Origin: a virus
Reading direction: 5' to 3' (one strand)
Virus record (IMG/VR): IMGVR_UViG_3300034073_001729
Coordinates: 1 to 40,393 of that record
Length of the DNA stretch: 40,393 bases
The notes beneath the pieces were generated by a model that was given only the letters and a program-made list of their open reading frames with translations, made no database searches and was not told the origin of the DNA. Below are positions 25,362 to 30,795 of this stretch, in pieces. How positions within the stretch are numbered: the stretch's first letter is position 1; the number at the start of each line of letters is the position of its first letter. Made by a program: the position numbers and the translations under genes.

Positions 25362-25540
25362 TCCATGGCCTCGATCATGTTGGCGGCGTAGGCGTAGTAG
25401 TTGTGCATGTTCCGCGCTTCCTCGTGCATCTCGCGCAGCATCTTGATGATCCTGGCGCGCTCAGCTGCCGCCGCCTGCCGCGCTGCCACGCAGGCATCGC
25501 GCTCGCACTGAGGGCCGCAGGAGTGGAGGTCGTCGGTCAT
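25358..25540 (-). CDS. Small hypothetical protein, helical
   Basis: Protein of 60 aa. The N-terminus has CGPQCERDAC (three cysteines), then a long amphipathic helix (ARQAAAAERARIIKMLREMHEEARNMHNYYAYAANMIEAME). No family recognised. It overlaps both neighbours by 4 nt, a layout typical of real early-operon genes. The cysteines could bind metal, but the spacing is not a known finger. Confidence 0.55.
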   Translation of the reverse strand: MTDDLHSCGPQCERDACVAARQAAAAERARIIKMLREMHEEARNMHNYYAYAANMIEAME

Positions 25541-25728
25541 GTAGGCGGCTCCGAATGGATCGCCAGCAGTGCTTCGTGGACCTTGGCGCTGATCTCAAGC
25601 CACAGGTCGGGCGTGACGGGCGTCTTGATCTCGACCTTCGATACCAGCTCGTCCAGGCACTCGACGCGAAAGAGCACATCAAGCGTTTCGTCAACGGCCT
25701 CGAAGATCGTCGGGTACATGTGGATCAT
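25537..25728 (-). CDS. Small hypothetical protein
   Basis: Protein of 63 aa, acidic, with two predicted helices around TIFEAVDETLDVLFRVECLDELVSKVE and LWLEISAKVHEALLAIHS. No known motif. ATGA overlaps at both ends place it firmly in the leftward operon. Function unknown. Confidence 0.55.
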   Translation of the reverse strand: MIHMYPTIFEAVDETLDVLFRVECLDELVSKVEIKTPVTPDLWLEISAKVHEALLAIHSEPPT

Positions 25729-25997
25729 TTCCCCTCCGCTTTCGCAATGGCGGTGGCGTAGAAAACCGGCTCGACCTCGCGATGCACCTCAAAGCGCGCG
25801 ATCTCGGGGCCGTTCTCCGTTTCGTGCAAAGCGAACTCAAGCGGCCAGTTTGCTTCCCAGCCGTCGTGCGCGTGGTGGTAATCGCCAGCGGCTTCTTGGG
25901 CTGTCCAGCGGTCAAAGTCGGCTTGCGTCGTCCTGAACACGAAAAACGACTCTTCGCAGTGGGTCAAGCATCGATACCAGACTGTTCGCATGGTCAT
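25725..25997 (-). CDS. Small hypothetical protein
   Basis: Protein of 90 aa with many aromatic residues (TVWYRCLTHCEESFFVFRTTQADFDRW, WEANWPLEF) and an acidic middle. No signal peptide, membrane helix or recognised domain. It overlaps both neighbours by 4 nt. An alternative start at the second ATG (MRTVWY) is two codons downstream. Function unknown. Confidence 0.55.
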   Translation of the reverse strand: MTMRTVWYRCLTHCEESFFVFRTTQADFDRWTAQEAAGDYHHAHDGWEANWPLEFALHETENGPEIARFEVHREVEPVFYATAIAKAEGK

Positions 25998-26023
25998 GTG
26001 TTCCGCTCCTTCAGCGCGGCCTC
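25994..26023. repeat. Direct repeat A, copy 1
   Basis: 30-bp segment matching 26594-26623 with one mismatch, exactly 600 bp apart. Each copy encodes the shared EAALKERNT protein end and its stop codon. Confidence 0.85.
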
Positions 26024-26428
26024 AATGTGCTCTACTGACCATCCGGTAGCCTGTTCTCTTTCCTCATCCGTCAGCGACTGCCACTCACGGCGAGGCTCAA
26101 GCTGCGCATTGCGGCTGCCGCGTTCGTAACCTTCTTGGTAGGCGCGCGTCCACTCGACGGCTCGCTCGCGCTCCAGCGCCTCCAGCAGCGCCTGATTGAA
26201 AGCGCGAAAGTGCTCTATCCTTTGCTTCAGCACATCCGCCCGGTGCAGGCCAAGTTCGCTTTCGTGCGCCGTCTCCTGCACCCAGTCGGTCCTGTCCAGC
26301 CACTCTTGGGCGGCAAGCTCTTGCCGATGCAACCGGCGCAGTTCGGCGGTCGCCTGGGATTGCCACGTGATGCTGCGTTCGCAAACAGGCACATCAGCCA
26401 GCCGCAGGGCTTCGGGTTTCTCATCCAT
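25994..26428 (-). CDS. Helical hypothetical protein with conserved C-terminal module
   Basis: Protein of 144 aa from ATG at 26428; the frame is open further upstream but that part is a shadow of the next gene. It is strongly helical and charged (TAELRRLHRQELAAQEWLDRTDWVQ... LLEALERERAVEWTRAYQEGYERG). The end, EWQSLTDEE...IEAALKERNT, is shared with the gene at 26594-27091. This tail occurs in many phage early proteins of unknown function. Nearly identical DNA encodes the shared pieces, indicating duplication or cassette exchange. Confidence 0.55.
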   Translation of the reverse strand: MDEKPEALRLADVPVCERSITWQSQATAELRRLHRQELAAQEWLDRTDWVQETAHESELGLHRADVLKQRIEHFRAFNQALLEALERERAVEWTRAYQEGYERGSRNAQLEPRREWQSLTDEEREQATGWSVEHIEAALKERNT

Positions 26429-26597
26429 GGTTCTTCTCCACCGGCACATCGCGCCATTCACCGTCTTTATCGGCAACATGGTCATATTCCCACCATTGCT
26501 GAAGGATGCGAACGGTGCGTGTGGTGTAGCAGTTGAATTCGTTTCTGAATGTCGGCTCTTCGCGCAACACAAAGCGCAGCTTGTTGGTTGGGATCAT
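26421..26597 (-). CDS. Small hypothetical protein
   Basis: Protein of 58 aa from ATG at 26597, overlapping the upstream stop. Sequence is basic and aromatic (NKLRFVLREEPTF, ILQQWWEYDHVADKDGEWRDVPVEKN). The QQWWE...GEWRDVPV ending is common in short phage early proteins. The open frame extends upstream, but the extension is a shadow. Function unknown. Confidence 0.55.
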   Translation of the reverse strand: MIPTNKLRFVLREEPTFRNEFNCYTTRTVRILQQWWEYDHVADKDGEWRDVPVEKNHG

Positions 26598-26623
26598 GTG
26601 TTTCGCTCCTTCAGCGCGGCCTC
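26594..26623. repeat. Direct repeat A, copy 2
   Basis: Second copy of the 30-bp repeat. A further pair, 26064-26086 and 26703-26725 (23 bp, one mismatch), encodes the shared EWQSLT(D/E)E segment, so the similarity extends through the 3' parts of both genes but is interrupted between the blocks. Confidence 0.85.
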
Positions 26624-27091
26624 GACGGTGCGGGCTATGTTCAGCGCCGTCGATGGCCAGCGCATATCGACGCACTCGGCGCGGGTCATCTGCATGACTT
26701 CCTCCTCCGTCAGCGACTGCCACTCGCCGCGGGGCGGGGCGGTGTACAAAAAATTGCCGGCCAGTTCATCTTCTGATGACGCATCGATCCATTTGATTCG
26801 ACCCCATCGCGGGTCGCGATGGCGCATCTCGTCGTCCGTGCAAATCCACGCCACCGGCTCCTGCTCCGGGCGCTCCTTCGCCTTTGCTTCCATCGCGGCC
26901 CACCAGCCAGCGCAATAGGCGAGTTTCTCTGCCTCGGTCTGCGCCTCCCAGGGTGGCTCCGGCTGCTCCAGTGCGGCACGAAGGGCGGTGATGGTCGTCT
27001 CTGTCGCAACGGCTTCTTCGTAGTCGGTGCCGATTACAAGCCGCTCCAACGCCTCCAGCGCCTGCTGGGCGGCTTCTCGCAGTGTGGTCAT
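26594..27091 (-). CDS. Hypothetical early protein with conserved C-terminal module
   Basis: Protein of 165 aa. Helical N-terminus (TTLREAAQQALEALERLVIG), a central segment EPVAWICTDDEMRHRD of the kind seen in many phage early proteins, then the C-terminal module EWQSLTEEEVMQM...VEAALKERNT shared with the gene at 25994-26428. The internal EPVAW segment and the tail look like exchangeable modules. It overlaps its neighbours. No enzymatic motif is visible. Confidence 0.6.
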   Translation of the reverse strand: MTTLREAAQQALEALERLVIGTDYEEAVATETTITALRAALEQPEPPWEAQTEAEKLAYCAGWWAAMEAKAKERPEQEPVAWICTDDEMRHRDPRWGRIKWIDASSEDELAGNFLYTAPPRGEWQSLTEEEVMQMTRAECVDMRWPSTALNIARTVEAALKERNT

Positions 27092-27243
27092 TGCTCGCCC
27101 TCTAGTGCAGCCTTCACCGCCGCCATCGCATCCAGCACATCGGCAACGTCGTCACTGAAGATGACCGTGTGCCCGAAATCGTTCTCGACCATGGTGTCGT
27201 CCAGAATTTTGAGCAGCGCCTTTGTGGCTTCATGCAGTGTCAT
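27088..27243 (-). CDS. Very small hypothetical protein
   Basis: Protein of 51 aa (MTLHEATKALLKILDDTMVE... ending AAVKAALEGEQ). Two helices are separated by FGHTVIFSDDVAD. ATG at 27243 is preceded on the minus strand by AGGGGGGAAAA. The gene overlaps both neighbours by 4 nt and fills what would otherwise be a hole in the operon, which supports it as real. Function unknown. Confidence 0.6.
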   Translation of the reverse strand: MTLHEATKALLKILDDTMVENDFGHTVIFSDDVADVLDAMAAVKAALEGEQ

Positions 27244-27410
27244 TTTTCCCCCCTAGCTTTGATCATTTCATCGGCGAACACATAAGCGTCTTTGCAAGTC
27301 ATGTCTGCTGGGAGCCCCTGGTAATCCTCTGCTTGCAGCAGCGCATGCAGCGCCACTACCGCGAACATGTCTCGCAGCGACTCGGTTTCAGCATCGCGTG
27401 GTGATTTCAC
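27240..27410 (-). CDS. Very small hypothetical protein, GTG start
   Basis: Protein of 56 aa starting at GTG 27410 with AGGAGA 7 nt upstream (MKSPRDAETESLRDMFAVVALHALLQ ... DAYVFADEMIKARGEK). The composition, MA.... .Y..AD.M...R at the end, matches the general look of small phage early proteins seen near replication genes. GTG overlaps the stop that the upstream frameshifted gene would use if intact (GTGA), evidence that the upstream frame once continued. Confidence 0.65.
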   Translation of the reverse strand: MKSPRDAETESLRDMFAVVALHALLQAEDYQGLPADMTCKDAYVFADEMIKARGEK

Positions 27411-27669
27411 TGGTTGTCTCCTGGTAGCAATCGATATCGGTACAGCCCCCTTCTCACGCGCTCACGCTCGACAATGTGCGCGCCGTGTTTGCTCTTGCGC
27501 GGTCTCGCAGCCGCGCTGACACGCTAGCCTGCGGATCGCCGGTGGCTCTTGAGATGTCGTCCAGGGTTCGCCAGCGCTGGTCCCACATCAGAGCGCGCAC
27601 CCTGGCAAGCTGCGTTTTCAGCCGGTCTTCATCAAGCGCTTCGTCGTATGTCTCGCCGTCGAACATCAT
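27407..27669 (-). pseudogene. HTH/winged-helix early gene with apparent 1-nt deletion
   Basis: The open frame from ATG 27669 gives 71 aa ending at 27454. It contains ALMWDQRWRTLDDISRATGDPQASVSARLRD, a winged-helix recognition segment that in phage relatives continues with LRK..HG..VERR. Here the frame instead runs into RARANTARTLSSVSA. Adding one base near 27510 restores RKSKHGAHIVERERVRRGLYRYRLLPGDNQ and a stop at 27407-27409 that overlaps the next GTG. The second half therefore lies intact in the adjacent frame. Explanations are a sequencing error, a real mutation, or programmed frameshifting. GGAGGG precedes the start. Confidence 0.7.
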
Positions 27670-27815
27670 GATCGTTTCCCTCCGAACCAGGACGGTGCTT
27701 GTTTAGCGGCGCAGGCCTGACAGACAAGGCGTCGTGACTTGCCCATGCGGATAAGCCTCATGGTCGAGCGCAGGCAGTACACCATGCATTTCGCGCAGAT
27801 CACTTTGTCGATCAT
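27666..27815 (-). CDS. Tiny zinc-finger-like protein
   Basis: Protein of 49 aa (MIDKVICAKCMVYCLRSTMRLIRMGKSRRL then VCQACAAKQAPSWFGGKRS). Two CxxC pairs about 30 residues apart (CAKC, CQAC) form a plausible zinc ribbon. The chain is basic. ATG overlaps the upstream stop and the end overlaps the next gene. Probably a nucleic-acid or protein-binding early factor; target unknown. Confidence 0.65.
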   Translation of the reverse strand: MIDKVICAKCMVYCLRSTMRLIRMGKSRRLVCQACAAKQAPSWFGGKRS

Positions 27816-28204
27816 GTATGTACCCCGGCAATGGCAGCTTGCAGAATCCGCAGCCGCTTCCGCAGCCGGTAGTCACGGCACTTTTCTGCCGTGCTCTTCT
27901 TCGGCGGTCGCTTGGCATCGGCCGCACTGCCGAGCTGGTAGGCGGCAATCCACAGCATGCCGGTGGGCCTTGGATACTCGACCCATTCGGCGATGCGGAT
28001 AATGCGCGGCTTTTGTGCTCGCATCGCCCGGATGTGCAGGTAGACCACATGCTTGTTCACATTGAGGCCATCCACCAGATCGTGAATGGTGCGCGGTTCA
28101 GAGGTCAGCATGGAAATCATCTGGGCCGTTTTCTCTGCATTCCAACGGCGCAAGCGCGTACCTTTTGGAAGCGGCTTGAGACCGACGTGATTGGTCAGGT
28201 TCAT
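27812..28204 (-). CDS. HTH DNA-binding early protein
   Basis: Protein of 130 aa. The segment NAEKTAQMISMLTSEPRTIHDLVDGLNVNKHVVYLHIRAMRAQ is a winged helix-turn-helix with the recognition helix around NKHVVYLHIRAM. A wing-like strand (RIIRIAEWVEYPR) and a basic C-terminal tail (KRPPKKSTAEKCRDYRLRKRLR) follow. It may regulate phage or host promoters. It overlaps both neighbours by 4 nt. No repressor-type dimerisation domain is visible. Confidence 0.65.
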   Translation of the reverse strand: MNLTNHVGLKPLPKGTRLRRWNAEKTAQMISMLTSEPRTIHDLVDGLNVNKHVVYLHIRAMRAQKPRIIRIAEWVEYPRPTGMLWIAAYQLGSAADAKRPPKKSTAEKCRDYRLRKRLRILQAAIAGVHT

Positions 28205-28317
28205 TGCAGCAATCCGAGCACGAACAAAACGACGAAGCCGATGACCGCGAACCAGAACACGGCGCGGTCACCAGGGTGGATATGATCGGGTCGGTTGTTC
28301 CAGCGGCGTTGTTTCAT
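28201..28317 (-). CDS. Tiny single-span membrane protein
   Basis: Protein of 38 aa: basic head (MKQRRWNNRPDHIHPGDR) and one hydrophobic helix (AVFWFAVIGFVVLFVLGLL), probably N-in. It forms a pair with the adjacent tiny membrane protein at 28314-28433, overlapping it by 4 nt. Small inner-membrane phage proteins of this type may act on host defence or superinfection; this is speculative. Confidence 0.55.
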   Translation of the reverse strand: MKQRRWNNRPDHIHPGDRAVFWFAVIGFVVLFVLGLLQ

Positions 28318-28433
28318 GCGAGCAGCTCCAGCAGGATGATGAGGTAGATGAACCCGGTTAGGGCCAGGGCGATAAACAACCATGCCGGTTCAGCGCGGTC
28401 CGTGGCTTTGTCTAGCCAGTCGAGCCAGTTCAT
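28314..28433 (-). CDS. Tiny single-span membrane protein
   Basis: Protein of 39 aa: amphipathic head (MNWLDWLDKATDRAEP) and one hydrophobic helix (AWLFIALALTGFIYLIILLELLA). ATGA overlaps at both ends link it to its neighbours. Two single-span peptides side by side in an early operon suggest a membrane-acting pair. No family recognised. Confidence 0.55.
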   Translation of the reverse strand: MNWLDWLDKATDRAEPAWLFIALALTGFIYLIILLELLA

Positions 28434-28771
28434 GTGCGCACCATGCGGTCGGCGGCAGCAGACAGATAATTGACGATCTCCTCATGCAAGCAGATGGCGG
28501 CGGCGAACACGGCGAATGAGTCAGCAGGCTTGATTGCGGTGTGCGGCTGCACCGGGCCGAGCTTCTCGATTGCGGCCAGCAGGCGCGTCAACTGGAACGC
28601 GGCTTCCGGCTTATCTACGACGGCATTGGCGACTTCGTCCTGGTCTATCAGCAGGCTTTGCAGCATGGATTCGCGCTGCTGCTCGCGGTAGCGCTCGGCC
28701 AGATCCTGGTACTCCGGCTTGAGGAAAGCGGCATCAACGTCGTCGATGGTGAGGTTGTTCAGGTTAATCAT
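28430..28771 (-). CDS. Hypothetical helical early protein
   Basis: Protein of 113 aa from ATG 28771, chosen because AGGAGA lies at normal distance; an in-frame ATG ten codons upstream lacks one. Mostly helical (LTIDDVDAAFLKPEYQDLAERYREQQRESMLQSLL), with SFAVFAAAICLHEEIVNYL near the end. No motif recognised. It overlaps the next gene by 4 nt. Confidence 0.55.
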   Translation of the reverse strand: MINLNNLTIDDVDAAFLKPEYQDLAERYREQQRESMLQSLLIDQDEVANAVVDKPEAAFQLTRLLAAIEKLGPVQPHTAIKPADSFAVFAAAICLHEEIVNYLSAAADRMVRT

Positions 28772-28919
28772 TGCTGTTCTCCTGTAGGCGTTCGATTTCA
28801 CGTTGGATGACGTTGGCTACAAGGTGCGCAAGCACCCGCTCGCCGTATGAAGGCGCATGACTATTGGCGAGGTATTCCGCTTCACGAAGCTGGGCCTGCA
28901 GCTCTTCGATGGCGTCCAT
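28764..28919 (-). CDS. Small hypothetical coiled-coil protein
   Basis: Protein of 51 aa from ATG 28919, which has TGAGGAAC upstream; a GTG nine codons earlier is possible but lacks this signal. The sequence is one long helix (MDAIEELQAQLREAEYLANSH ... NVIQREIERLQENSND), a probable coiled coil. It overlaps the following gene by 8 nt. Function unknown. Confidence 0.55.
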   Translation of the reverse strand: MDAIEELQAQLREAEYLANSHAPSYGERVLAHLVANVIQREIERLQENSND

Positions 28920-28926
28920 GCGTTCC

Positions 28927-29049
28927 TCAGAATGGTGCCGGCTCACCGGCTGGGTATTGTGGCTTGGGCGTAGGCTTGGTGCGGACCATCACCCACTTTC
29001 CCCGGCGGAACTCCCACCGGGGAAAGGGCCAGGAAGATGGGGCTGTCAT
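28927..29049 (-). CDS. Tiny Pro/Arg/Trp-rich protein
   Basis: Protein of 40 aa (MTAPSSWPFPRWEFRRGKWVMVRTK then a Pro-rich tail PTPKPQYPAGEPAPF). ATG 29049 overlaps the stop of the gene above. The W.FP..E.R.GKW...R pattern is basic and may bind nucleic acid. No family recognised; support comes from operon packing. Confidence 0.5.
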   Translation of the reverse strand: MTAPSSWPFPRWEFRRGKWVMVRTKPTPKPQYPAGEPAPF

Positions 29050-29360
29050 GCGAACGACAGGGCGTTCAGTTTCTGGAAATTGCCGGAGCGGTCGTCGCGG
29101 CCAAAGTGGACAATCTCGAAGATGTCATTGGTGCGCTGATCGCGCATCATCGACACGCGGGCTGGCCACGCTTTAGTTCCATTTTTATACCGGCCGACCA
29201 TTCCAAAAGCGGTAACCAGACCGCCATACCAGATTGCCCTGACGCGCTGAGATTGGCCACGCAGGGTGACTTCGACCGTGCCAACTTTCCAGTCAACGAG
29301 GTGCAGCGAGTTTTCGGGCTGGATGTCGGCGGCGATGAAGCTGTCGGCGTTGATGATCAT
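29046..29360 (-). CDS. First gene of leftward operon, hypothetical
   Basis: Protein of 104 aa from ATG 29360, with AGGAGA 8 nt upstream. Beta-rich pattern (VGTVEVTLRGQSQRVRAIWYGG ... VSMMRDQRTNDIFEIVHFG). No known domain. Its leader carries operator copy 1, so as the first gene of the repressible early transcript it is likely expressed immediately after infection. Confidence 0.65.
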   Translation of the reverse strand: MIINADSFIAADIQPENSLHLVDWKVGTVEVTLRGQSQRVRAIWYGGLVTAFGMVGRYKNGTKAWPARVSMMRDQRTNDIFEIVHFGRDDRSGNFQKLNALSFA

Positions 29361-29381
29361 GGCTGTTCTCCTGGTGAGCGC

Positions 29382-29393
29382 CGTGTCGTCACG
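29382..29393. promoter_or_regulatory. Operator copy 1, CGTGTCnnCACG
   Basis: CGTGTCGTCACG, a partly symmetric site (CCGTG/CACGG arms from 29381 to 29394). Ten of twelve bases match the site at 29425. It lies just downstream of the predicted leftward transcription start. Confidence 0.6.
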
Positions 29394-29403
29394 GCATGGG
29401 TGG

Positions 29404-29432
29404 ATCATGAGTCAACGGCGAGCGCGTGTCAA
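29404..29432 (-). promoter_or_regulatory. Leftward early promoter
   Basis: On the minus strand, TTGACA (29432-29427, perfect -35), 17-nt spacer, CATGAT (29409-29404, four of six -10 matches). Predicted start near 29397, leader of about 37 nt to ATG 29360. The -35 box lies inside operator copy 2, so binding there should block transcription. Confidence 0.7.
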
Positions 29433-29436
29433 CACG
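29425..29436. promoter_or_regulatory. Operator copy 2, CGTGTCnnCACG
   Basis: CGTGTCAACACG, a perfect inverted repeat (CGTGT-CA-ACACG) overlapping the -35 box of the leftward promoter. It begins 43 bp from copy 1, about four helical turns, so both sites face the same side of the DNA. Confidence 0.65.
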
Positions 29437-29500
29437 TTGCGTAAAGATTTTTTGCGTTGCGCCTGTTGCCCAGTCGTGGACTATCCGTCACCATACTGGG

Positions 29501-29719
29501 ATGGACACTCACCTTGACCCGGCCTCCCTGGCCATCCAGCTATTCGGCGGTATCCGGCCCCTGGCCCGCGCCGTCGGTCGCGACCCTGCTGCCATCATGA
29601 GATGGCGTCGGCACGGTCGGATTCCGGCAACTAGCCACATCGACTTGCTCAAAGCGGCGCAGGCGGCTGGCATCGTGCTCACCCCGGAGGATGTCATCTA
29701 TGGCAGATCCATCGATTAA
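29501..29719 (+). CDS. Cro/YdaS-like DNA-binding protein
   Basis: Protein of 72 aa. DPASLAIQLFGGIRPLARAVGRDPAAIMRWRRHGRIPATSHIDLLKAA is a compact helix-turn-helix of the Cro/YdaS toxin-regulator type, with recognition helix DPAAIMRWRR. It is the first rightward gene, divergent from the leftward operon, so it is the obvious candidate to bind the two operators. No clear ribosome-binding site precedes ATG 29501. The open frame extends upstream but the conserved part starts here. Confidence 0.7.
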   Translation: MDTHLDPASLAIQLFGGIRPLARAVGRDPAAIMRWRRHGRIPATSHIDLLKAAQAAGIVLTPEDVIYGRSID

Positions 29720-30107
29720 CCTGATCCTGCCGTGGCCACCGTCAGTCAATAGTTACTGGCGGCACCCGTCGTCTGGCAAGCTCGCTGGCAGGCATCTGAT
29801 CAGCTCGACTGGGCGGGCCTATCGACAGGCGGTGCGCGATGCTTGGATAGAACAGGGTGCCGGCATCATCGTCGGGCCGCATCGCCTGGAGTTGACCATC
29901 TATGCGTACCCGCCGGACAAGCGCCGTCGGGATCTCGACAACCTGTTCAAGGGCGCGCTCGACAGCCTCGTGCATGCTGGCGTGTTCGAGGACGACTCGC
30001 AGATAGACGCGCTGTGCATTCACCGGCTGTTCATCGTCAAGGACGGCTCACTCGACGTTTCAATCAAGATCCGACAGGAGGAAGGCAATGGCAACGAAGA
30101 CGCATGA
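29700..30107 (+). CDS. rusA: RusA-like Holliday junction resolvase
   Basis: Protein of 135 aa. It begins INLILPWPPSVNSYWRH and contains PPDKRRRDLDNLFKGALDSLVHAGVFEDDSQIDAL, the RusA signature with the acidic metal-binding residues in RRDLDN and EDDSQID. RusA cuts four-way junctions, here probably recombination or replication intermediates before packaging. ATG 29700 is preferred over 29691 because GGAGG then has a 9-nt spacing. It overlaps both neighbours. Confidence 0.88.
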   Translation: MADPSINLILPWPPSVNSYWRHPSSGKLAGRHLISSTGRAYRQAVRDAWIEQGAGIIVGPHRLELTIYAYPPDKRRRDLDNLFKGALDSLVHAGVFEDDSQIDALCIHRLFIVKDGSLDVSIKIRQEEGNGNEDA

Positions 30108-30399
30108 TCTGATGGTAAAAGTTGGCAGCTACACCAATGCGGCCGGCGAGCAGAAAAACCGCTGGGTCAATGTCGGTCTGGTTTTGACCACCGACGACGG
30201 CAGGGAAATGATCCTGCTGAACAGGACGTTCAACCCGGCTGGTGCGCCCCTGGATGAGAAAGGCGGGGATACCGTCCTGGTCAGCAAGTTCCCGGTGCGG
30301 GAGGGTGACGCCGAGACGCCGGCACCGAAGACGCAGAAGGCCCCTCGCCGTGGCAATGGCGGGGCGTTCGATGAACTGAAGGACGATCTTCCGTTCTAG
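30088..30399 (+). CDS. SSB-like single-stranded DNA-binding protein
   Basis: Protein of 103 aa. Short beta-rich body (LMVKVGSYTNAAGEQKNRWVNVGLVLTTDDGREMILLNRTFNPAG, consistent with an OB-type fold), a disordered basic linker, and a C-terminal acidic tip ELKDDLPF. The DD.PF tip is the hallmark of SSB proteins and recruits partner enzymes. It follows the resolvase gene and precedes the replication initiator. Starts at ATG 30088 with AGGAGG upstream. The body is shorter than cellular SSB. Confidence 0.7.
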   Translation: MATKTHDLMVKVGSYTNAAGEQKNRWVNVGLVLTTDDGREMILLNRTFNPAGAPLDEKGGDTVLVSKFPVREGDAETPAPKTQKAPRRGNGGAFDELKDDLPF

Positions 30400-30401
30400 G
30401 G

Positions 30402-30431
30402 TTGTAGCTGCAGCAAAGAAGGAAGTAGACT
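30402..30431 (+). promoter_or_regulatory. Possible promoter before structured leader
   Basis: TTGTAG (30402-30407), 18-nt spacer, TAGACT (30426-30431). Both boxes are imperfect. A start near 30438 would give a leader of about 136 nt containing the long-range helix described below. Confidence 0.35.
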
Positions 30432-30463
30432 GTACCAGCGCCGTGAGAAGCGCAAAAGGGGTG

Positions 30464-30573
30464 TCTGAGCAGTCTCCTCGGGGGATGGTCTCAGATGCCG
30501 TTCCATGCCCATCACGGGCCAGATGCCCCCGGTAATTCTCACACTGGGGCCATCCGCCCGAGGAGATTGCGAG
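30464..30573 (+). promoter_or_regulatory. Structured RNA leader hiding a ribosome-binding site
   Basis: TCTCCTCGGG (30473-30482) pairs with CCCGAGGAGA (30557-30566), and GGATGG (30483-30488) with CCATCC (30550-30555): 16 bp with one bulged G at 30556. The 3' arm includes GAGGAGA, the ribosome-binding site of the gene at 30574. The enclosed 61 nt can form a GCCC/GGGC hairpin (30507-30519). An alternative pairing TCTGAG (30464-30469) / CTCAGA (30490-30495) could compete. No known riboswitch class is recognised. Confidence 0.65.
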
Positions 30574-30795
30574 ATGAATCAAAGACCGTTTATCGTTAAC
30601 GCGTCCGTTATGGATGCGCTGAATACGTTCCAGCAGGCCTGTAATGCGCTCATAGATGCATGCATTGAGCATGAAGATCGTGAGATGACATGGGCCGGCA
30701 TCAATGCACAAAACGCTGTGCTGGATGTATTGCATGATCGAATCACCGCCACGTCGAAAAAGGACGGGGAGACTGAATCATGCCCTGCCGCCTGA
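30574..30795 (+). CDS. Small hypothetical protein under leader control
   Basis: Protein of 73 aa from ATG 30574 (MNQRPFIVNASVMDALNTFQQACNALIDACIEHEDREM ...). Helical, slightly acidic, no recognised domain. The upstream GAGGAGA is buried in a predicted 16-bp helix. The 3' end overlaps the replication initiator by 16 nt, so control of this gene may set initiator synthesis through coupling. The open frame reaches back to 30505, but the extension runs through the RNA structure. Confidence 0.6.
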   Translation: MNQRPFIVNASVMDALNTFQQACNALIDACIEHEDREMTWAGINAQNAVLDVLHDRITATSKKDGETESCPAA

